From NCBI GenBank assembly GCA_009767595.1, contig VSDK01006366.1, positions 122,508-186,507 on the forward strand: a stretch of DNA of 64,000 nucleotides. Reading direction: 5' to 3'. Below the pieces are notes generated by a model. That model was not told where the DNA came from. It worked only from the letters and a program-made list of their open reading frames with translations, and did no database searches. The stretch is from Symbiodinium kawagutii. Lineage: Eukaryota > Sar > Dinophyceae > Suessiales > Symbiodiniaceae. The position numbers were made by a program, and so were the translations under genes. The stretch's first letter is position 1, and the number at the start of each line of letters is the position of its first letter. Positions 22,844 to 32,549 of this stretch are shown in pieces.

Positions 22844-22934
22844 TACCCTATCATTAGCCATTGTTTTCCTCATTATTGGTTGGTTAATATCCCCCATGAA
22901 ATTGGTTGGTTCACTGCTTGACCCATAGCCATAT
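22844..22934. mobile_element. Family A element, partial
   Basis: The body (CCTATCATTAGCCATTGTTTTCC) and right end TTGACCCATAGCCATAT are present. The left terminal repeat is missing. Confidence 0.55.
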
Positions 22935-23269
22935 GGAAAACAGTTCGGGATGAAAAAATCCCTTTCCGGAGCTGAAGTCAGCACCTTGGAGGCCTTGGGG
23001 TTCGGAGGTTCAACTTGATACCAGGAGTAGCCATGACTACATGGGGATGGGCACCAACCAGCCAGAATCCGGGCAGTAGTTCACATCGCGACAGCTGTAG
23101 TATTTTGTTCATTTATGGGGTACTCACAAGTGGTACAAGGTCTTGACCCGCAGCCATATTAGACACCCTGGGTATGCTGGAAGATGGGTCAATTTCTTAC
23201 GGTCGAATCTATCGTATCTGGTGTATGTCCGACCCTATTACCGGTGTGTTCTTCAAACATCAACCGTCA

Positions 23270-23935
23270 CGATACACAACATCACCAACCGCGACATGCA
23301 ACCATTAGCGGTATTCATTAGCAAGCATGATCAACGAACAAGGAAACACGATAAACTGTCATTAGACATCAGCAACCATCAAACAACCAACAGCAACACA
23401 TGAAACATCATTGACCATCGCCAACGATCAAGCGACCATGAAGCAACCATTAAGCAACAAACAACAAAATATAGAGCATTATTGATCAAGTTCAATCACC
23501 CATCACCAGAAATCTCACCATGAATCAGGCAACAACCAAGAATCATCAAGCATCACTGAACATTTTTGAACATCAACGAACCAGGAAACATAACCATCAA
23601 ACAACCAACATTCGAACACCACCACCCATCAGAAACACTCAAAAGCCATGTTTTGACCGAGCCACCCATCATCAAACAACCCTGGCCATCAATGACCGTT
23701 ATCAACCACAAGATTGGAAGCATCAATCACAATTGTTGACAAACCATCATTCATCCAGCAACCCGACCTCATCAACAATCATCAACATCCATCAGCCATG
23801 ATTCACAAATAAATCATTAATCAAATTTCACCATCATTAACCACGAATTAACCAGAATTAACTACAACTTAACCATCATCAACCATCATCAACCACCATC
23901 AACCCCCATCAGCCACCATCAACCACCATCCACCA
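23270..23935. repeat. Degenerate CAACCATCA low-complexity tract
   Basis: Nearly continuous CATCAACCATCA/AACAACCA motifs on the plus strand with strong strand asymmetry (very few G). The same composition occurs at 4.8-5.06, 11.3-11.5, 19.0-19.4, 60.0-60.2, 62.9-63.06 and 63.66-63.96 kb. Confidence 0.7.
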
Positions 23936-23950
23936 ACATGGCGGCAGCGC

Positions 23951-24100
23951 ATGGGTCTGAGCACTCGAGGGATCGGACTCACAGGCGAAGATGTGGCGAC
24001 ATTGGACGCCCAACTCGCGCAGAGCGCTGGGAGGACCGATGGATCCACCGCAGTCCGTGGCAAGGATCAGCCTGGATCCACCAGTGAACGCACGGCGTAA
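23951..24100 (+). CDS. Possible 3' exon or short gene, unidentified
   Basis: In a GC-rich island an ATG at 23951 opens MGLSTRGIGLTGEDVATLD, then AQLAQSAGRTDGSTAVRG, and stops TAA at 24100. The composition (Ala, Gly, Asp, Gln) is protein-like. Minus-strand and alternative plus frames are also open, so this is a best guess. Confidence 0.33.
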   Translation: MGLSTRGIGLTGEDVATLDAQLAQSAGRTDGSTAVRGKDQPGSTSERTA

Positions 24101-24593
24101 GCGACATCGGCAAGCCAGCTACGAAACGGGGTGGGGATGGGGGTGCTTCAGCCATTGGAACCTCGAATTCAGTGGATATCAAACAGGTTGATTGGTAAAG
24201 CAGCTATTTCTATGGTGGATTTTTCATCCTAGGTTGGTTTACCAGAATGCAATTTGATCAAAACATCACGAGCAATGTTGGCAAGAGCAATTCAGCACGC
24301 AGCTCGATGTGTTATTGGCGGATGCGTGGTAGGAGTTTCAGCTTTTTTTGACCCACTGAATGCCCCGCGTTTTACCATCTGTTTCTCTCACGACTGATGT
24401 GCATTTTGTTAGCAGAGGTTTGAGCAACCAACCATCCCAAACACTACGAGACATGTTTCATGCTTTCAAGCCACCAACTGTTCTTCTTTGCAATGTTTCT
24501 CTGTATTGGCGAAATCAGGCTACTTTCCAGCCAACATTTCAGCCACTGCACTTTGACATACAGTTGGATCTGGAAGGGGACACGAAGGATGAG
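24101..24593. other. No gene seen
   Basis: Mixed AT-rich sequence with a plus-strand frame at 24360-24599 that lacks any coding signal. Confidence 0.4.
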
Positions 24594-24856
24594 AGATAGA
24601 TGGATGGATGGATAGATGGATGGATAGATGGATAGATGGATAGATGGATAGATGGATAGATGGATGGATGGATGGATGGATAGATGGATGGATGGATAGA
24701 TGGATAGATAGATGGATAGATAGATGGATAGATGGATGGATAGATGGATAGATGGATAGATGGATAGATGGATAGATGGATGGATGGATGGATGGATAGA
24801 TGGATGGATAGATGGATAGATGGATAGATGGATAGATAGATGGATAGATAGATGGC
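24594..24856. repeat. GGAT/GATA tetranucleotide microsatellite
   Basis: About 260 bp of TGGATAGA and TGGATGGA alternations. The minus frame reads YPSIHLSI repeats, an artefact. Confidence 0.95.
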
Positions 24857-25081
24857 TAGTTGGTTTGGACTGGATAAAACATGATAAAACAAGATAAGAT
24901 CAGATGAGATAGAAGGTGTGATAAGATAGTACATGATCAAATAAAATCATATCGCATAGATAAAGGGAAAAACAAACAAATGAGATAGACAAACAAATGG
25001 GCAAGTAGAAGGAAACATATGATAGACCAGGAAGAACAATACACAAAAAAAAATAACAATCAAAATACTTCTGACACATGA

Positions 25082-25183
25082 TGGTTTCCCAAAATAGGGG
25101 TACCCCTACATCATTCTTCACAAACCATTTGCAATAATAAACCAGCCATTTTTGTGGGTTCCCTGTGACTTGAGAAACTACCC
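25082..25183. mobile_element. Short inverted-repeat element, family C, copy 1
   Basis: Left end TGGTTTCCCAAAATAGGGG and right end GACTTGAGAAACTACCC, inverted and degenerate. The body, TACCCCTACATCATTC...AATAAACCAGCCATTTTT, matches the 51080 copy. Confidence 0.6.
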
Positions 25184-25679
25184 ATGCAGTTGGTGTATAC
25201 CCTACTATTGTTGCTCATTCTCTCTACAAAAAAACACCGTTGTCAGTGGTTATTTGTTGCTTATCATCCCTATGGCTTCGGGATCACCACCGCATTTGCC
25301 AAGCTGCTCGCGCTGGGGCAGCACCACACCTGAGCCGGAGGCCGATGGGACGAACAGACTTGGGGGGTTCCTTGGCCGCGTTTGGGGCGCCCACATGCGG
25401 CTGGTTTATTGCTCAAATTTCTTGGTATTGGATGATTTTGGGGGGTTCCCCATTTTGAGAAACCATCATTTCAATAATCTTTAACAGTAGCATTCAAAGA
25501 AACATTTCAGAACGTTTATCCCATCAGAGTTTAACATTTCACCTTGCAATTTTCTCTTACTAAAATGCTTGTTTCTCAAAATAAGGGACCTCATTTCTCA
25601 TCATCCAACATGAGCCATTTCTAGCAGCCTCAACCATGGCCATTTTTTCAACCTTCCCTATGGCACTCTCGCAACCCCG
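25184..25679. other. Intergenic with element fragments; one GC-rich island
   Basis: A GC-rich island at 25259-25420 is open on both strands (plus YGFGITTAFAKLLALGQ, or a minus reading with a CTCAG|GTGTGG donor) and cannot be assigned. Right and left family C ends appear near 25425-25470 and 25570-25610. Confidence 0.3.
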
Positions 25680-25867
25680 CTGGTCATGGTTGGCCATGCC
25701 CTGGTGCCGGTGCCAAGGTGCCCAAGCGCGTGAGCCAATGCGCTTTCTCGCCACAACCGGGCGACCTCCGCACGCGTTTGGCTTCGCGGGAGGAGGCGCG
25801 TTTGGCTTCGCGGCTGGAACGCTTGCGCGGCGGCGCTGACGTTTCAGCCGGCTCCATGTGCAAATGA
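25680..25867 (+). CDS. Possible terminal exon, Arg/Glu-rich coiled-coil-like
   Basis: The plus frame reads VPKRVSQCAFSPQPGDLR, then TRLASREEARLASRLERLRG and stops TGA at 25867. The heptad-like Leu/Arg/Glu pattern suggests a helix. It contains a direct duplication of GCGTTTGGCTTCGCGG, which creates LASREEA/LASRLER. Start and acceptor are not defined. The minus strand is also open. Confidence 0.33.
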
Positions 25868-26269
25868 ACCGAAGGAAGTCTGGTTGATGTTGGAAGGTGT
25901 TTTAAGACGGATTTTTGCAAGGTGTTTAAGAGGTTATAAGGCAGTATAAGGTGCTTTTAGATAATTTTTGTGGAAATGAATGCAACAAAAACGGAATGGT
26001 GAAAAACTGCCCACTCCAACCCAACTAGGTAAGCTGATATGCTGAGCTTATTGGAGAAGTTTGAACGTTTAGGTGTTAAGGTGGTTGATAAGTGGGTCCA
26101 GCAAACTTTGATATCGCGGTATCCGAAGCCAAGGGTATGAAAACACGTCAAGTCCATTGCCCAATCACATCTAGTATGCAAACCAAAAAACCCATCTGAA
26201 AGAAAACCCCTTCAAAAAAATATCTAAACAATTGTTGTGAATTGCTCTTGCTCTAGACTTTGTGCCAAG
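25868..26269. other. No gene seen
   Basis: AT-rich sequence without structured elements. Confidence 0.45.
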
Positions 26270-26388
26270 TGGCTGCGGATCAAAACCCTGTACCCCTGGT
26301 TCCCCTATCATTAACCATTGTTTTCCCTATTATTCCTGGTCATTGTCCACCATAATGGGTTGGTTAAAGCCTTGACTTCCATAGCCAG
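26270..26388. mobile_element. Family A element
   Basis: Left end GGCTGCGGATCAAAACCCTG, right end CTTGACTTCCATAGCC, about 119 bp with the family body. Ends are more diverged than in the 44079 copy. Confidence 0.6.
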
Positions 26389-26390
26389 CT

Positions 26391-26517
26391 TACTTAATCT
26401 CTACGAACAACGTGTGGCCGAATTCTCGCGTCCTATGTGCCCAGCCGAGCCGAGCGCTGCAGAGCCCAGCCGTGCGGCAAGTCTTCGGCGCGTGGTCAAA
26501 GTGATGCTTTCTCACAG
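26391..26517 (+). CDS. Possible exon directly 3' of a family A element
   Basis: The plus strand reads EQRVAEFSRPMCPAEPSAAE, then PSRAASLRRVVKVMLSHR, up to a CACAG|GTCAAG donor at 26517. A second frame (TCGRILASYVPSRAERC) also runs to the same donor. Coding is plausible but the frame is not certain and the family unknown. Confidence 0.28.
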
Positions 26518-27199
26518 GTCAAGAGATGGTTGGCTTGGCCTATTCATCAATATTATATACATATATATAAAAACTCCATTAAACTCCTATTAAAATATAC
26601 ATCTAAAATATACAAAACGCTGAATATGTATCAACTGGATGATTTGGGCCCCCATTTTGAGAAACCACCACTTTGAGAACTCGAGTTGGGGTAAGTCAGC
26701 AAAACTTTGAGGTAACCTCCCCCCCCTTCACGTGCTTGAAACAAAGCATTATGAACCATTTCGCCTTGCTCCATTCATGTCAAACCATTCCAGCCATCCC
26801 ACTGCACATGTTCGTTGAAAGGTATCTGATGCGTCTGTGATAAGGTAGGTGTGCACCCATGTCAAAACACATCCCAGCCTCCCCAACCCTTCATCGCAAA
26901 ACTTTCAAGAAGTAACGGCCCCTCCCCAAACTTCATGAAGTGGCAAAAAATGCCGCCACAACTGCCATGGGTAAAGGGTACGGTTGCACAAGTTTTCCGT
27001 TATCATGACTGGCAGTCGAACCTGAAGTCCTTGACGGTACGGACTTCCGTCCTTTTTCAGTGGTGCATGGTCCAGTTCCAGCTGGGAATCCGTGCAAAGA
27101 GGCCGGGTCCAACCTACCCTCTGCATCTGTGGGGTCAACCTCAGTGCGCCAAACATCCTGTGCAGTGCGACTCCCATGGAAAAAACGTGATGCAGCATC
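26518..27199. other. No gene clearly supported
   Basis: A family C right end (CCCATTTTGAGAAACCACC) is at about 26650-26670. A 133-codon plus frame at 26851-27252 runs into the TATC microsatellite. It has no recognisable motif and minus frames overlap it. Confidence 0.3.
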
Positions 27200-27200
27200 C

Positions 27201-27238
<38 letters not shown>

Positions 27239-27285
27239 ATTTAAATAAATAAATAAGTATATATATATATATATATATATAAATA
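27200..27285. repeat. (TATC)n then (TAAA)/(TA)n microsatellites
   Basis: ATCT repeats 27200-27238, TAAA repeats to about 27256, then a pure TA run to 27281. A separate (GAT)n block is at 27474-27512. Confidence 0.95.
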
Positions 27286-27475
27286 TCCATGTCATACAGC
27301 ACGGCAACCAAGTAGGATATGGCTTCCAGGGCGCTGCGGCGTGACATCGAAGATGGCAATCCGTACTGAGAATCTGCAGTTAAACTGGTAGTGATTAGTT
27401 GTTTATTCTATAACAGTATCATCATGGGTCCAGAAGCGGTGGTACTAACCACCAGTCCCAAAGTGATTATGATTT

Positions 27476-27510
<35 letters not shown>

Positions 27511-27967
27511 CATGATCATGATCTAAACAAGGTTCCTGATGTTGGCAGCAGTGATCCAACCCCCAGATTACATCACAATCCCAACCAGTTCGTAGCCATG
27601 ATGTGATCAATTTTGAAAACCAAGAGCCGCCTGGGAGCCCAGCAAGCGTCACCAAACTGCATCGACGCGAGCAACGAACGCCAAGAAACGACCAAACCAG
27701 GCTTCAAGTAGAAGGGATGCAAGTGGTTATGGCCTCGGATCGCTTCATCGTTTCCATCTCAGTTTCTGATTGCAGTAGGTGGAATTCAAACGAATTATCT
27801 TTGAAAAACAATGAAAACCATGAATTTTAGTGAAAATTCTTATTGACGGCCTACCAGTACCACGAAATAATGCTTCACAAGAGGGTTAAGCGTGTTTGAC
27901 TAAATGATGTATCATTCATCAACCTTGACTCCCAGTATGCCAGTGTCCGAACATATCTATCCAAGAA

Positions 27968-28087
27968 ATGGCAGTGGGTCAAAACCCTGTACCCCTGCTT
28001 CCCCTATCATGAACCATTCTTTTCCCTATGAAATTGTTGGTGATCATCCCCATTTTTGGTTGGTTAAAGCCTTGACCCATAGCCAAA
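27968..28087. mobile_element. Family A element
   Basis: Left end ATGGCAGTGGGTCAAAACCC, right end CTTGACCCATAGCC, 120 bp, with the family body. Confidence 0.65.
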
Positions 28088-28408
28088 TCACTATCCGGTC
28101 GTTCTCCATTGTTTGCTGACCTTTTGAAGCCCGTTCCCCTGCCGCTCTTGGATTTCCGTAAAGAACTCAAGCACTTTGTCATGCAGAACTCCCCTACATC
28201 CAGCCCTTGCACAAACAGCAAGCAACAGCAACACAAAGACATTTGTTTCAACGGCTGCCACTGGTTAGGGCTTAGCAGTGGTTATCCAGTGGTGTTATAA
28301 TGGTTAAATAAAACTGAAAACCACCTCAAGGAGTTGGAGGGATGGTGCAATCTGGCATTTAGAACTTGTTCACACTCCCTTCGTAATAACTGTCGGATGA
28401 TATGGGGC

Positions 28409-28977
28409 CTCAGGAACGAACAGGTTGCAGTCTTTGTGATGAGCCCCGTCAATTGAAGCTACCCCATCTAGGTTGCATTTCATGAGCCAAACTTTCTGAC
28501 AACATATTGCCTTTTCAGAAAGTAGCCTTCCCTGATTGATTTTGACTAAATTCACTCTACGCCTTCCTTAAAAACGGATGCCGTGTTTACACACTTACCA
28601 TGTCTGCTGCTACTTCAAGTTGGATCAACGCCAAAAAGTGCCCCTCACCTGCGGTCGGAAACCGCCCGGCACTGGGACATCAAGTTGCCAAGTCGTTGAA
28701 CCTTCTCGCCGAAGAGGGCCTGAGAAGACCCCAGCAAAATCACTGTTCAGGAAGCACAACTCAGTTCACCCCCTTGCGTTCACCCCAACAAAAACTCGCC
28801 CCCTTGCGGCCCACTCAGCTCATGCAACCCTGGCTACCTGGAAAACTATGCGCAACCCTGGCTGGGTGTCCAGGCATAGTCTTTCACCTCCCCGCTGTAT
28901 TCCCCAATGACCTCGTACTTTGGCAGGTCCTTCGGCCACCCAAAATGGCAGTGGAAAAGCTGGGGTGCCAACCAAGT
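28409..28977 (-). CDS. Unidentified gene fragment, three phase-consistent exons (SET-like motif)
   Basis: The proposed exons, in transcript order, are 28857-28977, 28649-28719 and 28409-28495. Exon 1 follows CAAG, reads TWLAPQLFHCHFGWP then YEVIGEYSGEVKDYAWTP, and ends CCAGG|GTTGCG. Exon 2 follows TCTTCTCAG, reads STTWQLDVPVPGGFRPQ, and ends CCGCAG|GTGAGG. Exon 3 follows TTGTCAG, reads KVWLMKCNLDGVASID then HHKDCNLFVPE, and can end at a GC donor (GAG|GCCCCA). Phases run 1, 0, 0 without conflict. EVIGEYSGEV resembles the E-Y-x-G-E box of SET domains, but the downstream NHSC-type motif is not seen, so a SET assignment is weak. The plus strand carries a competing 146-codon frame at 28600-29040. 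Confidence 0.42.
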
Positions 28978-29225
28978 CTTGTTCTTGATTTTGTGATTGT
29001 GACAAAGGTATCGAATGCCATTATAGACATTGCATTTTAGATGTATACAATGTATACACTTGCATTTGATATTTGTTCATTTATCTATTTTTACATCTGT
29101 GCATGTTTGTGCATGCAAAAGCTTCACGTGGCTGTTTCTTTTTGTTCGGATGTTCTTTTTCTTGTAATTATGTGCATGTGTTGAGATTGTTTTCAAATTT
29201 CGACCTGCAAATTCCACAATTCTCA

Positions 29226-29360
29226 GATGCCAATACGCCTGAAGAGTTTGGGTTTGCGGGGTACGCTGGGCGCCAACCCCCCAGCAAGTTAAAGGCCAAC
29301 ATTGCTTGCAAGGCTACCAGTAAATTGTCGTGGATTGGCATGCTGCTGGCAATAGCATGA
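29226..29360 (+). CDS. Possible terminal exon, unidentified
   Basis: After TTCTCAG the plus frame reads TPEEFGFAGYAGRQPPSK, then LKANIACKATSKLSWIGM, and stops TGA at 29360. The island is GC-richer than its flanks. No partner exon was found. Confidence 0.25.
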   Translation, partial: DANTPEEFGFAGYAGRQPPSKLKANIACKATSKLSWIGMLLAIA

Positions 29361-30901
29361 TGGGGTCTCTCAAGCCATGAGGGATCCCAAAATTGGCTGG
29401 TTTACCATGTGCCTCCATGTGCTATAAATGGCTAGGATTGGATGATTGAAAAGTACAAAGTACCCCCTGTTGCAAGAAACCACCATGTCTAACAAATTTC
29501 CTAAGAACTCAAACATGCTGGTCATGTTTGCTTTTGGTACTGACCAGTAGTCAAGATCATCAACTGCGATGACTTGACCATCATTATTAGTAACCACCAC
29601 ACCACTAGCTCATATTGCCTATTAACCACAACTAACTGTCTTTAACCATGGCTGATGAACCACTATTGGCTGTCATTAACTATGAATTGACCATTGATGC
29701 ATGCATAGTCAGAATAGCCATCGCTCACTGCGACTGTAACCAGTATAAACCAACTAATTAACCATGAATAATCACTGTGAATGGACCATCACCAACTGTC
29801 ATGGTTGGTTAATCGGCTTTTGAGCCACCATGAAAAACCACCGGGCCAACTATCACCATCCAATTTTTTTGACCAACCAACTAGCCATGGCTTTTGAGCC
29901 ACCAAAGCCAACCACCTTCAGTCAACCACCCTGGACCTCCACCACTTCCCCGACACTCTCCTCAGCAGCAAAGAGGCCCATACCAGCGCCGCACACGCTT
30001 GAGGGGCCTACTTCCAGGAGACCTGGCGAAAGCTGGACCCAGTTGGCTCTTCCATAGGGAAGCCAACAAAATGGTTGGTTTATTATCACTACAACTGCTG
30101 AAAAAAACTATACTAAAACTGTACATGTAACATATCATATAACTTATTCTCATTAGAATTATAACCATGCATACATTGTTAAAAATGGGTGATTTTTCAG
30201 GTCCCCTATTTTGAGAAACACCCACATCATGACATCCTTAGTGTTTCGCATGCTTTGGCAGTCCATGTGGGGATGGGTTGAACTGAAAATGCCAGCAGCT
30301 TAACTATTCTGGTGATTTGGGGGATGTGAACCGCCTGGGGTAGACCCACAGTCATATCTACAGTATCTCTATCGCCATCCAGGGGTTGAGCGGATCCATG
30401 TATCTGGAATACCCAACCTTTCTGCGGAATTATTTCGCATTGCACATACCCAAAAGATTTCAAGAGCGTGGGTCAATAACACAAATATCCTGAAAGAATA
30501 GGTGGCCCTTCGCATACCAGGATATTCCAGCAATCAGGGGTGCAGGAGCCGCTACCCCACAGCATCCCTTGAAAGGAGGAGCCGGGACAAAAACTACCGC
30601 TGTAATCCACAGCTGGTGTATGCTAGTGTCAGTACCAACTTGCGTATTGAGGAACAATAGCTTTTGGACTTTTGGACTTGTCAGCAGGTGAGACCTGCCA
30701 TTGAATGAATGGAAGAACAATAACGGTTTTGATGAACACCATAGTGAAGAATACTTGACGACAATCGCCGTTGTGATGCAACATAGTTGATAATTTTGAT
30801 GACAAACACGACTGCAACGTGGTCTTGTCCAAAAATGGTGTTGATAATGAAAATCATTTTTGGGTATAGGGGTTGCCACCATGACTACGAACAAACTCAT
30901 A
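29361..30901. other. Mostly intergenic; element fragments
   Basis: A degenerate family C-like copy spans about 29364-29492. A GC-rich island at 29955-30055 is open on both strands: plus after CTCCTCAG reads QRRTRLRGLLPGDLAKAG, minus reads KSQLGPAFARSPGSR. It is left unassigned. A 152-codon minus frame at 30460-30918 has no recognisable features. Confidence 0.3.
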
Positions 30902-30997
30902 CTGGTTGGTGGTTTCACCCCCTATGAAAAATATTAGTCAACCAACCATTGTTCATAGGTATTAGTGAAAAACACATGTTTGAAACCACCAGCCAGA
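30902..30997. mobile_element. Short inverted-repeat element, family B, copy 3
   Basis: Left CTGGTTGGTGGTTTCA and right TGAAACCACCAGCCAG, near-perfect terminal inverted repeats, 96 bp. Confidence 0.7.
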
Positions 30998-31456
30998 TAT
31001 GACTGAGTCTACACCGGCTGAGGTTCAGGGTAGAAGGGCGTGTCATTGCAAACGTGCACGGCTGAGCCGCGACCGACTGCAGGTTTGAAGGTTCAAAGCT
31101 TCAACGAGAAAACTTGGACCCAGGTCCAGACTCCAAACATCGACGCGCTTGGCGCGGCTCATAGCTGGTGAATGGTTAATAGCAATGAGCCTATTATGCC
31201 ATATTCACTCATATATATATATATAAATATGATATCCCCTAATATCTTAATAGCTCATACCTGATAATAAACAATGGTATAAGGGGATATACCAGCGACA
31301 AATGGCCAGCTGGGTCAAGCAGTTCACCAAGCCATGGGGGCCATGGGCCGGTGTGGCCAGCCATGAAGCCTTACATGGTTGGAGGTTGAACCATCCCATG
31401 TCACCACCTATCCAGCCTATCCACCAAGGGATCAAATCAAGGGTTACTGGATGTTA
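30998..31456. other. No gene clearly supported
   Basis: A short plus-strand stretch between GGTTCAG (31030) and CTGCAG|GTTTGA reads GRRACHCKRARLSRDRLQ and could be a small exon. It is too short to claim. A TA-rich run lies at 31212-31232. Confidence 0.3.
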
Positions 31457-31555
31457 CTGGTTGGTGGGTATAACCCCTATGAATAATGTCAGTCAACCAA
31501 CCAATTGTTGATGATTACTGAGGAAAATGAAAAATGTTTGAAACCACCAGCCAGC
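31457..31555. mobile_element. Short inverted-repeat element, family B, copy 4
   Basis: Left CTGGTTGGTGGGTATAA and right TTTGAAACCACCAGCCAG, 99 bp. The 25 bp before it (AAGGGATCAAATCAAGGGTTA) also precede the family B copy at 58729, so the repeat unit may be longer than its inverted ends. Confidence 0.65.
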
Positions 31556-32549
31556 TTTAGCGTTGTAGATACATAATCTTACCCGATGCCCATATTTGTT
31601 GATCACAAATGTTCATGGTAATTTCAGTTTACAAAAAAGGTTGTGATCAATATTGGCAAATCACTTTTCAAATCGTAGAGCCATATTTGGGTGTTTCTCA
31701 AGTCATAGGGTTAGCCCAAAATCATCTACTTGTTACCTATTTATAGCAATAAATCTACTTATTAACCAAATCATCTACTTATCAACCAGAACTGTGGGCT
31801 TCCCTATGGCTAGGCCGAAACGACCATTTGTCGATCACCTTCTGCCGTGTCCACTTCCTGCGCCTCTATAGACTTCAAGAGGCGGCATGGCGCCGCGAGT
31901 CTTGTGCTGTTCAACAGAGGGTGTCAACGCATTGGGTACCCCATGTGCACACCATGGGACCCCCAAAATTGGATGGTTTATATTTGTTTATATTTCTGAA
32001 ATCATTATGATTATTTTGATAAAGGGCTAACAGTGGATGATTTGGGATACCCCCTCCGTGAGATCCTGTAAGAAACTACCACTTGGTCGTTTCCAATCGT
32101 TGTGTCCCCCTAGCTTTCAGCTACTGGTGCCTGCTGAGTCAAGGGTTGAATCACGTTGAATTTGCATGATGCAACTCCTTCGATCAGCTAACGGCAGCTG
32201 ATCCGACACCTATTCCTGGAAACTACCTGGGGATTTCGGGTGAACAAAGGCAACACATGGGGTTGGAATCCATGACTCACAAAGCAAAACCATCGAAAAG
32301 GGCAAACACAAGAACGCACATCAAAATCAATGAGCACATAGCACATGTTCGCATTGAAAGTATCAAACACAACTTTGTATGTCAAATATGAACAAAGGTG
32401 AGAGCAACAGTCCAGTATCGTTTGGTTTGGAAATTTGAACAGTGAGGGCCAACAGGTAACAAGTGTAGTATATACTGTAATTACTGATGTGGCGGAACTA
32501 TGCTGTAAAATGCTGCCTGTGCGTACCACTGGTACGCTCAGCTCAGTAC
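31556..32549. other. No gene clearly supported
   Basis: A GC-rich island at 31835-31925 is open on both strands (plus FCRVHFLRLYRLQEAAWRR; minus TPSVEQHKTRGAMPPLEV) and is not assigned. A 133-codon minus frame at 32188-32589 has no motif. Confidence 0.3.

Noticed and set aside
24539-24940. 133-codon minus frame of repeated YPSIHLSI
   Set aside because: Direct translation of the GGAT/GATA microsatellite.
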